A stretch of 64,000 bases of DNA from Gaiellasilicea sp963791905 (GTDB lineage: Bacteria; Actinomycetota; Thermoleophilia; Gaiellales; Gaiellaceae), in assembly GCA_963791905.1 (NCBI GenBank), contig CAWBTX010000008.1, forward strand, positions 15,378 to 79,377. Reading direction: 5' to 3'. Positions 50,348-59,264 of the stretch are shown piece by piece (within the stretch, counting starts at the first letter, position 1; the number at the start of each line of letters is the position of its first letter). The notes under the pieces are model-generated. The model made no database searches. It worked only from the letters and a program-made list of their open reading frames with translations, and was not told where the DNA came from. Made by a program: the position numbers and the translations under genes.

Positions 50348-52789
50348 TCAGCGGGCGACGACGAGGCTGATCTTCATCCCGGGGGCTGCTGCAAGCCCGG
50401 GTTTCGGCCGCTGCTGCAGCACCTTCTCGCGCTTGCCCTCGACCCAGCGGATCTCAGGCTGGAGCTTCAGTCGCGCCAGCCGTGCCTCCGCGTCGTCGAG
50501 GCTCCGGCCCACGAGCTCCGGGATCACGCCGTGCAGCGGCTTCGTCACGATCAGGATGACGCGGTCGAACGGATCCGCGTACCCGCGCAGCGGCCGCTGG
50601 CCGACGACGACCCCCGCCGGCTCGAGCGGCTCCGCGGGCCGGAACACGAGCTCCGGCGAGAGCGGCTGAGCGTCCATCCTGGCCTCGGCCTTCGCCAGCG
50701 ACTGGCCCCGGACGTCCGGGATCTGCACCTCGTCGTCACGGCAGTTGGCGATCGTCGCCGGGCCGAGGCCGGCGAAGTAGACGACCTCGCGCCGGCTCGG
50801 GCAACGACCGTTGTCCAGCATCAGGCGGTCGCCTCTCGGCGTCATGCGGTGCGACACGAGCTTCGCCTCGGTGTAGAGCGCGGGCGGGTACGAGAACGAC
50901 TGCGGCGCCTCCTTCATGTACTTGAGCGCACGTTCCGCGAACGCCTTCCAGATGAGAGCCGGGTAGCTGCCACCCGTGACCGAGTCGCCGTTGAACTCCG
51001 TCAGCATCGGCTTGAGCTCTGTCGGGTACCCCACCCACACGGCCACGACGAGCTGCGGGGTGTAGCCCACGAACCAAGCGTCGCCGTAGTTCTCCGTCGT
51101 GCCCGTCTTGCCCGCGACCGGCCGGTCGTCGAGCTGCGCCCTGACACCGGTTCCCTGGTCGACCACGCGCTGCAGGATCGAGGTCACGAACGCCGCCTGG
51201 CCCGGTGTCAGGACCCGCTTGCCGCGCGGGCGGTTGGCGAGGACGAGGTCGTCCTCCTCGTCGCGGATCTCCTCGATCACACGCGGTTGGTTCGCCTGCT
51301 TCAGCGAGGTGTCGATCCGGCGGCCGCCGGTCGCGAAGCTCGCATACGCCCGCGCGAGCTCGAGCGGATTGACCTCCTCCGAGCCCAGCCCGATCGAGTA
51401 GACGCCCTCGAGCGGGCTCTGGATGCCGAGGCGTCGGGCCATGTGCGCGACGCGCCCCGAGCCGACGAGCTGCGTCAGCTGCGCGTAGACGGAGTTGTCG
51501 GACTCGATCGTCGCCCGCTCGATGTTCACCGACCCGAAGTAACCGCCCTCGTAGTTGTTGACGACCCAGTAGCGGTCGCCGAGGTCGATCTCCTGGCGCT
51601 CGGAGTCGAACCTCGTCGCCGGAGAGATGCCCTGTCGCAGCGCCTCCGCGAGCACGAACGGCTTGAACGAGGAGCCCGGCTGCCGCTCGCTCTGGACGGC
51701 GAGGTTGAACTGGCTCTTGCGGTAGTTGTTGCCGCCGACCATCGCGCGCACGGCCCCGTCGCGCGGGTCGATCGCCACGAGCGCCGCGGATGGGCCGTCC
51801 GGGTTCGTCAGCCACTTCGAGATCGCCGCCCGCGCCATCGTCTGCAGCTCGAGGTCGATGGTCGTCTTCACCCGGAGGCCGCCGCCGAAGACCTTCGAGG
51901 AGCCGTACTGGTCGATCAGCTGCTGCTTGACGTAGTTGACGAAGTGCTGCGCAGGGCCCTCCGTCCCGGGCAGCCGCACCTCGTCCGGATCCGGGAGCGG
52001 AGCCGAGTCCGCCTCGACGAGCTGCGCGAGCGTGATCTTCTCCTCCGCATACATGGTCTCGAGCACGAGCAGACGCCGGGCGCGGGCCTGCCGCGGGTTC
52101 GTGACCGGGTCGTAGCGCGTCGGGTTCGCGGGGATCCCGGCGAGCAGCGCCGCCTCGGCGATCGTCATCCGCGAGACGCCGTGGCCGAAGTACGTCCGAG
52201 CCGCCTGCTGGACGCCGTAGGCGCCGTTCCCGAAGTAGATCGTGTTCAGGTAGGCCTCGAGGATCCGCTGCTTCGACCAGCGCTGGTTGAGCTGCCAGGC
52301 GAGCGCCGCCTCGCGCACCTTTCGCCCGATCGTGCGCTCGTCGTGGAGGAGGGCGTTCTTGACGAACTGCTGCGTGATCGTCGAGCCGCCCTCGACGACC
52401 TTCTGCTGCCGGATGTCCGACCAGAGCGCGCGCAGGATGCCCCTGACGTCGACGCCGCGGTGCTCCCAGTAGCGCCGGTCCTCGATCGCGACGATGGCGT
52501 GCCGCATCATCGGGTGGATGTCGTCGTAGTCGACGAGCGTCCGCGCCTCGGAACCGCGCAGGACGGCCAGCTCGCGCTTTCCGGTCGAGTCGTAGATGTA
52601 GCCGTTGACCTCCTGCTCGAGCTGCCGGCGCGGGTCGAGCTTCGGGATCTCGCCCGCGATCGCGGTCACCAGACCGAAGCCGAAGGAAACCGACCCCAGA
52701 AGTCCGAGGACGGTCAGCAGTGCAAGGAGGCGAAGCTTGCGAATCCGGCGCGGTCGGCGGCCGGCGCCAGGCTTTCGAAACGTCCGCAA
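50348..52789 (-). CDS. Bifunctional penicillin-binding protein 1A with PASTA domains
   Basis: 813 residues. An N-terminal Arg-rich cytosolic tip and one membrane helix (LRLLALLTVLGLLGSVSFGFGLV) precede the GT51 glycosyltransferase (IEDRRYWEHRGVD, QFVKNALL, KWNQRWSKQRILEAYLN-like). The transpeptidase follows with SxxK in PGSSFKPF, SDN in ESDNSVY and AGKTGTTEN. Two C-terminal PASTA repeats (VQIPDVRGQSLAKAEARMDA; GVIPELVGRSLDDAEARLARLKL) fit actinobacterial Class A PBPs. It polymerises and crosslinks peptidoglycan outside the membrane. It starts 10 bp after the recQ stop. Confidence 0.96.
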   Translation of the reverse strand: MRTFRKPGAGRRPRRIRKLRLLALLTVLGLLGSVSFGFGLVTAIAGEIPKLDPRRQLEQEVNGYIYDSTGKRELAVLRGSEARTLVDYDDIHPMMRHAIVAIEDRRYWEHRGVDVRGILRALWSDIRQQKVVEGGSTITQQFVKNALLHDERTIGRKVREAALAWQLNQRWSKQRILEAYLNTIYFGNGAYGVQQAARTYFGHGVSRMTIAEAALLAGIPANPTRYDPVTNPRQARARRLLVLETMYAEEKITLAQLVEADSAPLPDPDEVRLPGTEGPAQHFVNYVKQQLIDQYGSSKVFGGGLRVKTTIDLELQTMARAAISKWLTNPDGPSAALVAIDPRDGAVRAMVGGNNYRKSQFNLAVQSERQPGSSFKPFVLAEALRQGISPATRFDSERQEIDLGDRYWVVNNYEGGYFGSVNIERATIESDNSVYAQLTQLVGSGRVAHMARRLGIQSPLEGVYSIGLGSEEVNPLELARAYASFATGGRRIDTSLKQANQPRVIEEIRDEEDDLVLANRPRGKRVLTPGQAAFVTSILQRVVDQGTGVRAQLDDRPVAGKTGTTENYGDAWFVGYTPQLVVAVWVGYPTELKPMLTEFNGDSVTGGSYPALIWKAFAERALKYMKEAPQSFSYPPALYTEAKLVSHRMTPRGDRLMLDNGRCPSRREVVYFAGLGPATIANCRDDEVQIPDVRGQSLAKAEARMDAQPLSPELVFRPAEPLEPAGVVVGQRPLRGYADPFDRVILIVTKPLHGVIPELVGRSLDDAEARLARLKLQPEIRWVEGKREKVLQQRPKPGLAAAPGMKISLVVAR

Positions 52790-52799
52790 GCGGCCAAGT

Positions 52800-54807
52800 T
52801 TAGCCCCCGGAAGCCGAGATCACCGCCAGGACGTCGGCGGCGTAGCGCTCCAGCTTCGCCGGCCCGAAGCCCTTCACGCCGGCGAGATCCCCGTGCGAGC
52901 TCGGCTTCACGGCCGCGAGCTCGCGCAGCGTCGCGTCGTGCAGGACGACGTAGGCCGGCACCTCGTCCGACCGCGCACGCTCGAGGCGCCACGCCCGCAG
53001 CCGCTCGAAGAGGCCCTCGTCCGGGCTGGCCGCCGCAGCGGCGCCGATCCGGGGCAGCTCCACGCCCGGAACGCCCCGCAGTAGCCGGAAACCGTCCTCG
53101 CTCTCGAACGACTCGAGCGCGCCGGCGAGCTCCAGCAGCTGGATCCAGCGCTTCACGTCGCTCGGTCCCGCGGCTGCGAGCACCCCGAAGTGGCGCGAGC
53201 GCTGCGCGGAGCGGGGTGCGCTCAGCGAGCCCCGCAGCATCGCCGCAAGCCCGGTTCGGCCGAGCGGCCAGCGCAGCTCCAGCACGGCCGTGTGGATCGC
53301 GCCCGCGATGTCGTCCGGAAGCGGCGCCGCCTCGATCTCCTCGTCGGCGCCGGCGGCGAGCGGCGCGCAGACGTCGCACATCCCGCAGTCGCCGTCGAAG
53401 GCCTCGCCGAAGTGCTCGGCCACCTGACGGTGGCGGCAGTCCCGTGTCTCGGCGAACCGCACCAGGCGGTCGGCCCGCCCGAGCGCCTCGGACTCGTACC
53501 GCGCCAGGAGCGCGTCGATGCGGGCGGCTGCGTCCGCCGGTGGCTCGGGCACCTCGACCTGCATCGCGCGGCCGGCGTCGAAGCCCCGCCGCGCCAGCCC
53601 GGCCTGCTCCAGCATCCCGACCAGCACGCGTGGATCGGGTTCCTCGCCGAGCTCCTCCGGGAGCACCTCGCTGCGCCCGCGCAGCCGCGCGTACACCGCG
53701 CGCAGCTCGTCGACCGTGGGGATGTCGGAGCGCGCGAACCGGCGCAGCTGCTGTGCGTCGGCGCGGCTCGCGAGCAGGAGCGTGTCCGAGGCACGGCCGT
53801 CGCGGCCCGCCCTGCCGATCATCTGGACGTAGCTCTCGAGCGACTCGGGATAGTTGTAGAGCGCGACGAGGCGGATGTCCGGCTTGTCGATCCCCATGCC
53901 GAAGGCCGTCGTCGCGACGACCGTCTGGACGCGCCCGTCGATGAACGCCTCCTGCGCAGCCGTGCGCTCCTCCGGCTCGAGACCGGCGTGGTAGTGGACG
54001 GCGGCGAGATCGTGGACGCGGAGTGTCCGCGCCAGCGACTCGCAGCTCCGCCGTGACCTCGCGTAGACGATCGCCGACGCTCCGCTGGAGCTCCCGCAAC
54101 CGCCGCACCAGGACGCGCAGCCGGGCCTCCTCGCCGTCGACGAGCTCGACGTCGTAGCGCAGGTTGGGCCGGACCACGCTCGTCCGGACCACCTCGGGCT
54201 CGCGGCCGAGCGCCGCCGCGATCTCGCGCTCGGTGGCGGGCGTGGCGGTGGCCGTCATGCCGAGGATGGCCGGGCTCGTTCCACCTCTCTGGGCGAGTGC
54301 GTCGAGCGCCCGCCGGATGAAGAGGTAGTCCGGCCGGAAGTCGTGCCCCCACATGCTGACGCAGTGCACCTCGTCGATCACGACGAGCCCGATGTCGATC
54401 CCGATGATCGACTCGAGGAACGAGCGCTGACGAAGGCGCTCGGGTGCGACGTAGAGCAGCTTGTATCGGCCCTGCGACGCCTCACGCAGCCGCCGCGCCG
54501 CCTCGTCCGGCTCCAGCGAGGAGTTGATCAGCGTCGACTGCTCGGCCACGGCCGGCGGCAGCTTGTCGAGCTGGTCTTTCATCAGCGCGATCAGCGGCGA
54601 GAGCACGAGCGTCGGCGTCGGCCGCAGCATGGCCGCGAGCTGGTAGGTCAGCGACTTGCCGGAGCCGGTCGGCATCAGGGCGAGCGTGTCGCGGCCCTCG
54701 ACGGCTGCGCGGACGACCCGCTCCTGCCCGGGCCTGAACTCAGGGAAGCCGAACAGGCGCTGCAGCGCGGGGACGAGCTCGCTCACGCGAACGAGTGTAC
54801 GGAGCAC
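52800..54807 (-). CDS. recQ: RecQ-family ATP-dependent DNA helicase, one apparent frameshift
   Basis: About 669 residues after removing one base near 54086. Frame 1 has FRPGQERVVRAAVEGRDTLALMPTGSGKSLTYQL (Walker A), VLSPLIALMKDQL, VVIDEVHCVSMWGHDFRPDY (DEVH) and GMTATAT. Frame 2 resumes SGASAIVYARSRRSCESL and continues VATTAFGMGIDKPDIRLV, QMIGRAGRDGR, the zinc module CRHRQVAEHFG ... CGMCDVC and a C-terminal HRDC domain. Motif continuity across the shift argues against true loss. GTG 54807 or GTG 54786 may be the start. It lies just upstream of the PBP1A gene. Confidence 0.9.
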
Positions 54808-54860
54808 ATCGGCGCACCTTCGTCACGCGCCAGTAACGAATCAGCGCAGTGACGAACGAG

Positions 54861-55526
54861 CTACGTGGACGTGCTGAAGAGTGGGGCGGTGCTGGGCGCG
54901 TCGAGGCCGCCGTCGGGCTCGAGCGTGACCGCGACCTGCTGCCCCGGCTCGACGGGCCGTGTGAGCACCGCGACGCCCGGCTCGTCGAACACCCCGGCCG
55001 GCCGTGGCGTCTCGCCTTCGAACACCCACATCTGGTAGTCCTTGCCCTCCGGCGCCGGCGCGAGCTTCCGGACGACGAGAGCGGCGTCACCGGTGGGCGT
55101 GACGACGAGTGACGCCTCGCCGCTCCCGGTCTCGTAGGTGCGGGCGTTGGGGTCGCTGAGCACTGCGAGCTCCCGCCGCGAGTCGTCGAGGTCGTTCGAG
55201 AGCGTCGTTGCCCACAGCCCGAGGACCAAGGCCGCGACCGCCGCCACGGCAGCCGCGGACGAGAGCACGGGGAGCGTCCAGCGCCGCCTCAGGGGCACGA
55301 CGTTCGGGCGCTCGTCCCGTGCCTGATCGAGGATCCGCTCGCGCAGCGACGCGGGCGGCGCCGGCCCCTCGGCCGCGTACGCGAGCGCCCCGGCGACCTG
55401 CCAGAACCCCTGCAGCTCCTCGCGGCAGTCCTCGCACGTCGCGAGGTGCGCCTCGAAGCGCTCGTGGTCGACCGGGTCAAGCGCGTCGAGCGCGTAGCCG
55501 GCTGTCAGCTCGTGGACGTCGTCCAT
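54861..55526 (-). CDS. rskA: RskA-type anti-sigma factor
   Basis: 221 residues. The N-terminal zinc anti-sigma domain has H27-xxx-C31-xx-C34 (HLATCEDC) within a 70-residue ZAS helix bundle; one membrane helix (TLPVLSSAAAVAAVAALVLGLWA) follows at about 83-105; the extracytoplasmic RskA domain ends KDYQMWVFEGETPRPAGVFDEPGV. It should hold the coupled sigma at the membrane until regulated proteolysis. It overlaps the sigma gene by 22 bp. The pair is divergent from the DUF4331 genes, its likely regulon. Confidence 0.93.
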   Translation of the reverse strand: MDDVHELTAGYALDALDPVDHERFEAHLATCEDCREELQGFWQVAGALAYAAEGPAPPASLRERILDQARDERPNVVPLRRRWTLPVLSSAAAVAAVAALVLGLWATTLSNDLDDSRRELAVLSDPNARTYETGSGEASLVVTPTGDAALVVRKLAPAPEGKDYQMWVFEGETPRPAGVFDEPGVAVLTRPVEPGQQVAVTLEPDGGLDAPSTAPLFSTST

Positions 55527-56089
55527 GCCTGTTCCGTTTCGTCGTCGAGGAGCTCCCGCAGGCGCGCGAGCCCCGAGAACATCCTGCTCTTGATGGTGCC
55601 TATCGGCTGTCCGAGCCGTTCGGCGAGCTCGGATTGCGAGAACCCCCCGTAGTAGGCGAGCTCGATCGCCTCACGCTGCGGATCCGGGAGCTGCGCGAGC
55701 GCCGCCTGCACGCGCTCCCGTTCGAAGCGGAGCCACGCATCGGCCTCGGCGGACTCGGTCGCGGGCTCGCCGGCCTGGTCGAGCGTCTCGGCGCGCCGCC
55801 GTTGCTCCCGCCGGACGAGGTCGACCGCGCGCCGGTGGACGAGCGTCAGCACCCAGGTCGACGCCTTGGCGCGCTCCGGCACGAACGACGCTGCCGTCCG
55901 CCAGAGGCCGAGGAACGCCTCCTGCACCGCGTCCTCGGCGAGCGCCTCGTCCCGCAGCACCCGAAATGCGAGCCCGTACGCGACGCCGCCGATGCGGTCG
56001 TAGAGCTCGCCGAGCGCCGATTCGTCCCCGCGCGCGACGAGCGCGACGAGGGCTTCGTCGGAGAGATGAGCAAGGGCGCGGCGGCGCAT
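55505..56089 (-). CDS. sigK: ECF sigma factor, SigK-like
   Basis: 194 residues from ATG 56089. Region 2 (LYDRIGGVAYGLAFRVLRDEALAEDAVQEAFLGLW; ASTWVLTLVHRRAVDLVRRE) and region 4 (LPDPQREAIELAYYGGFSQSELAERLGQPIGTIKSRMFSGLARLREL) are complete. SigK-type sigmas respond to redox or extracytoplasmic signals through their RskA partner, encoded immediately downstream and overlapping. The 160-bp region to the first DUF4331 gene should hold the promoters for both directions. ATG 56140 is an alternative start with poor support. Confidence 0.92.
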   Translation of the reverse strand: MRRRALAHLSDEALVALVARGDESALGELYDRIGGVAYGLAFRVLRDEALAEDAVQEAFLGLWRTAASFVPERAKASTWVLTLVHRRAVDLVRREQRRRAETLDQAGEPATESAEADAWLRFERERVQAALAQLPDPQREAIELAYYGGFSQSELAERLGQPIGTIKSRMFSGLARLRELLDDETEQAWTTSTS

Positions 56090-56249
56090 CGGCTCGGCTC
56101 TCGAGCCTACCGCGGCGCGCGATTTTGCGTTGAGGAGCACGCCTTGATTCGCACGAGAAAGCCATCCGGTTCACGTCCGAGCCGCACTCGAACCGGACGG
56201 TCGGGGCCGCCGAACAACCCGCGACCTTCGACCCTCGAAAGGACGATGG

Positions 56250-57560
56250 ATGATGCGAAAGACAGTCCTCGGAGCCGTGGTCCTCGCCACGGCCCTGCTC
56301 GCCGCCTTAGCGGCGGCAATCAACGGCTCGGGCCCTCGCAGCGCGACGGCCTCGAGCCACCGCGAGGCGCCCCTCATCGCAGAGGATCCCGCTGCGGACC
56401 TGACGGACGTGTACGCGTTCCGGAGCCCGGACAAGCCCTCGACGGTCACGCTCCTCGCGAACGTGATCCCGGGGGAGGATCCCGCCGCCGGCCCGAACTG
56501 GTACACGTTCTCGCCGAACGCCCGGTACAACCTCAACGTCGACACGAACGGCGACGTCCGCCCGGATGTCATCTACCGCTTCCAGTTCCGCACGAAGACC
56601 GGGCAGTTCTTCCTCGGCGACACCGCCCAGCCGTTCACGGTCACCCGCATCAGGGGCGGCCGGACGACCGTCGTCGCGCGCGGCACGACGGCGCCGAACA
56701 ACATCGGGCCGCGCTCGACGCCGAACTACCGGAAGCTCGCGGCCGACTCGGTCGTGAAGTTCGACGGCGGCCGCAGCCAGGGCTTCGCCGGCCAGCGTGA
56801 CGACGCCTTCTTCGGCGACATCGGCGCGATCTTCGACCTGGTCGCGATCCGCAAGGGCACCGGCAACATGGGCGGCGGCAAGGACTTCTTCGCCGGCTAC
56901 GCGGTGCACGCGTTCTCGGTCCAGGTCCCGATCGCCGACCTGAACGCCAAGAACGGCACGATCGGCGTCTGGGCGTCGGTCGACCGGCGCAAGGTGACGA
57001 CCCGTGGCGTCGCCACGCGCGACTCGGGCGGCTGGGTGCAGGTGAACCGGCTCGGCAACCCGCTCGTGAACGAGGTCATCATCCCGACCGGCCTGAAGGA
57101 CCGCTGGAACGCCCAGCAGCCCTGGCAGGACTCGGCCTACCGCCAGTACTACACCTCGCCGATCCTCGCGGCCGTGATCAACAAGCTGTACAAGCTCGGC
57201 GCACCCGAGAACGGACGCGACGACCTCGTCTCCGTTCTGCTCACCGGCGTGCCGAAGCTCAACTTCACCGGGCCCAAGCTCGCCGACGTGCTCCGGCTGA
57301 ACCTGACGATCCCGGTGACGCAGAGCCCGAAGCGGCTCGGCGTCCTCGCCGGCGACAACCAGGGCTGGCCCAACGGGCGGCGGCTCTCGGACGACGTCAT
57401 CGACATCGCCGAGCAGGCCGTCGGCGGCTTCCTCAAGGGCACGAAGCTCCCGCTCGGGGACGGCGTCGATCGCGACGACGCCCCGACGATGGGCGCCTTC
57501 CCGTACGAGGCGGATCCGGATTCCGGCTTCGCCAACACCAAGGGCGCGCAGCGCCCGTAG
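56250..57560 (+). CDS. Exported DUF4331 protein A
   Basis: 436 residues. Signal peptide about 1-30 (TVLGAVVLATALLAALAAAI), then the DUF4331 N-terminal signature ASSHREAPLIAEDPAADLTDVYAFRSPDKP, which supplies His, Glu and Asp suitable for metal binding. Further paralogue-shared blocks: PRSTPNYRKLA, FAGQRDDAFFGDIGAIFDL, RLGNPLVNEVIIPTGLKDRWN, LLTGVPKLNFTGPKLADVLRLN, WPNGRRLSDDVIDIAEQAVGG. The family has no assigned function. GAAAGGACGATGG leads into ATG 56250. First gene of a five-gene run. Confidence 0.9.
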   Translation: MMRKTVLGAVVLATALLAALAAAINGSGPRSATASSHREAPLIAEDPAADLTDVYAFRSPDKPSTVTLLANVIPGEDPAAGPNWYTFSPNARYNLNVDTNGDVRPDVIYRFQFRTKTGQFFLGDTAQPFTVTRIRGGRTTVVARGTTAPNNIGPRSTPNYRKLAADSVVKFDGGRSQGFAGQRDDAFFGDIGAIFDLVAIRKGTGNMGGGKDFFAGYAVHAFSVQVPIADLNAKNGTIGVWASVDRRKVTTRGVATRDSGGWVQVNRLGNPLVNEVIIPTGLKDRWNAQQPWQDSAYRQYYTSPILAAVINKLYKLGAPENGRDDLVSVLLTGVPKLNFTGPKLADVLRLNLTIPVTQSPKRLGVLAGDNQGWPNGRRLSDDVIDIAEQAVGGFLKGTKLPLGDGVDRDDAPTMGAFPYEADPDSGFANTKGAQRP

Positions 57561-57574
57561 CTCCCGTTCGCGGC

Positions 57575-57609
57575 GCGAAGGGCCGGTCCGAACCGGATCG
57601 GCCCTTCGC
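57575..57609 (+). terminator. Hairpin between the two DUF4331 genes
   Basis: A perfect 11-bp stem GCGAAGGGCCG (57575-57585) / CGGCCCTTCGC (57599-57609) with a 13-base loop that itself contains GGTCCGAACC. It lies 15 bp past the stop and 48 bp before the next start. No T-run: partial terminator, attenuator or mRNA-stability element. Confidence 0.6.
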
Positions 57610-57656
57610 CCGAACCAGCACGACCTCTCCAGCCGCACGACGAAAGGAGCAAGGGG

Positions 57657-59210
57657 ATGAAGTGGGGAAAGGCAGCGCGCGTCACAGTGCTCGCGCTCAC
57701 GGCGGCAGGTCTCGTCGCCTTCGGCCTCGCGAGGGCCGGCGGGCCGCAGGACGTCGCCGCGTCCAGCCACCGCGAGGCGCCGATGATCGCCGACGACCCG
57801 TCCGCCGACAACACCGACGTCTACGCGTTCCGCAGCCCTGACCGGCCCAACACGGTCACGCTGCTCGCGCATTACGTCCCGCTGCAGGAGCCCGCGGGAG
57901 GGCCGAACTTCTACCCGTTCGGCGAGGACGTCCTCTACGGGATCAAGATCGACAACAACGGGGACGCGAAGGAGGACATCACCTTCGAGCTCCGCTTCCG
58001 CAACGTCACCCGCAACCCCAACACGTTCCTCTACAACACCGGCCCGATCAACACGCTCTCCGATCCGGACTGGAACCGCCCGCAGCTCTACAGCGTCACG
58101 CGGGTCGACCATGGGCCGGAGGAGTGCTCGCGGCTCGGCTGCCGGCCCGGCCAGAACCGGGAGACGGTGCTTGCGCGTGATCTCTCCACGACGCCCGCGA
58201 ACATCGGCCCCCGCTCGACGCCGAGCTACACGACCCTGATGGGGATGGGCGTGTTCGACCTGCCCGGCGGCGGCAAGGTGTTCGCCGGCCAGAGTGACGA
58301 CCCGTTCTACGTCGACCTCGGCTCGGTGTTCGATCTCGCCGGCCTGCGGCCGTTCAACCCCGCGCACGTCATCCCGCTGCCCGCGGAGAACGGCGTCGAC
58401 GGCGTGAGCGGCTTCAACGTCAACACGATCGCGCTCCAGATCCCGATCACGCAGCTCACGCGGGACGGCCAGGTGCACGCCGCCAACGATCCCGCCGCGA
58501 CGATCGGCGTCTACGCGAACGCCTCGCGGCAGCTGATCACGACGCTGGGGCCGGACGGCTCCAAGAACACGTTCGGGCCGTTCAAGCAGGTCTCGCGCCT
58601 CGCGGAGCCGCTCGTCAACGAGGTCGTCATCCCGATCCCGCGGAAGGACAAGTGGAACGCGTCCGACCCGTCGGACGACTCACAGTTCGCCAACCGCTAC
58701 CTCAACCCCGAGGTGACGGTGCTCGAGAACGCCCTCTATCCGGTGCTCGACAACGCGCCGGAGACGGGCCGCCAGGACCTCGCGGCGATCCTGCTCACCG
58801 GCATCCCCGGCCTGAACTTCACCGGGCCGACGCAGGCCGACCTGATCAGGCTCAACACGGGCATCGCGCCGTCCGCACCGGTCGGCCAGGGCAACCGCCT
58901 GGCCGCGCTGGCCGGCGACCTGGCCGGGTTCCCGAACGGCCGCCGGCTCGAGGACGACGTCGTCGACGTCGAGCTGCGGGCATTCGCCTGCGGGTACGGC
59001 AACGTGCTGCCGCCTCTGCTGCAGCCGGCCGTCGCGGCCATCGTCGTGCAGGCCTGCGGCGGGAACCCGAACCGCTCGCCGAACAACCAGCTCGGCGACG
59101 GCGTGAACACCAACGACCGTCCGTTCAAGGTCACGTTCCCCTACGTGGGCGAGCCGCATCCGGGCTACGCGCACGAGCACGTCCACCGCAACCCCATGGG
59201 TGGGCCGTAA
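57657..59210 (+). CDS. Exported DUF4331 protein B
   Basis: 517 residues, ~80 longer than paralogue A, with insertions such as DHGPEECSRLGCRPGQNRETV (two Cys) and a Cys pair near 440-460 (LRAFACGYGNVL; VVQACGGNPN) that may form disulfides. Signal peptide about 1-34, then ASSHREAPMIADDPSADNTDVYAFRSPDRP. The blocks FAGQSDDPFYVDLGSVFDLAGL, RLAEPLVNEVVIPIPRKDKWN and FPNGRRLEDDVVDVELRAF match A. A strong GAAAGGAG ribosome site precedes ATG 57657. Proteins of this family usually occur with TPR and NicO-like genes, as here. Confidence 0.9.
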   Translation: MKWGKAARVTVLALTAAGLVAFGLARAGGPQDVAASSHREAPMIADDPSADNTDVYAFRSPDRPNTVTLLAHYVPLQEPAGGPNFYPFGEDVLYGIKIDNNGDAKEDITFELRFRNVTRNPNTFLYNTGPINTLSDPDWNRPQLYSVTRVDHGPEECSRLGCRPGQNRETVLARDLSTTPANIGPRSTPSYTTLMGMGVFDLPGGGKVFAGQSDDPFYVDLGSVFDLAGLRPFNPAHVIPLPAENGVDGVSGFNVNTIALQIPITQLTRDGQVHAANDPAATIGVYANASRQLITTLGPDGSKNTFGPFKQVSRLAEPLVNEVVIPIPRKDKWNASDPSDDSQFANRYLNPEVTVLENALYPVLDNAPETGRQDLAAILLTGIPGLNFTGPTQADLIRLNTGIAPSAPVGQGNRLAALAGDLAGFPNGRRLEDDVVDVELRAFACGYGNVLPPLLQPAVAAIVVQACGGNPNRSPNNQLGDGVNTNDRPFKVTFPYVGEPHPGYAHEHVHRNPMGGP

Positions 59211-59223
59211 GCGATCCACCAAC

Positions 59224-59254
59224 GAGCTCGGGCCGGTGCTGCCGGCCCGAGCTC
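59224..59254 (+). terminator. Hairpin between DUF4331 B and the TPR gene
   Basis: A perfect 13-bp stem GAGCTCGGGCCGG / CCGGCCCGAGCTC around loop TGCTG. It begins 13 bp after the stop and ends 10 bp before ATG 59265, so it could occlude the ribosome site of the TPR gene or reduce downstream transcription. Confidence 0.65.
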
Positions 59255-59264
59255 ACCGGAACCC

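Noticed and set aside
50288..53944. A 1218-codon open frame on the plus strand
   Set aside because: Antisense to PBP1A and recQ, Arg/Leu/Asp-rich without domains; a by-product of extreme GC3 in the real genes.
56307..58478. A 723-codon minus-strand open frame opposite the DUF4331 genes
   Set aside because: Repetitive Val/Arg/Asp composition produced by the complementary GC-rich codons.
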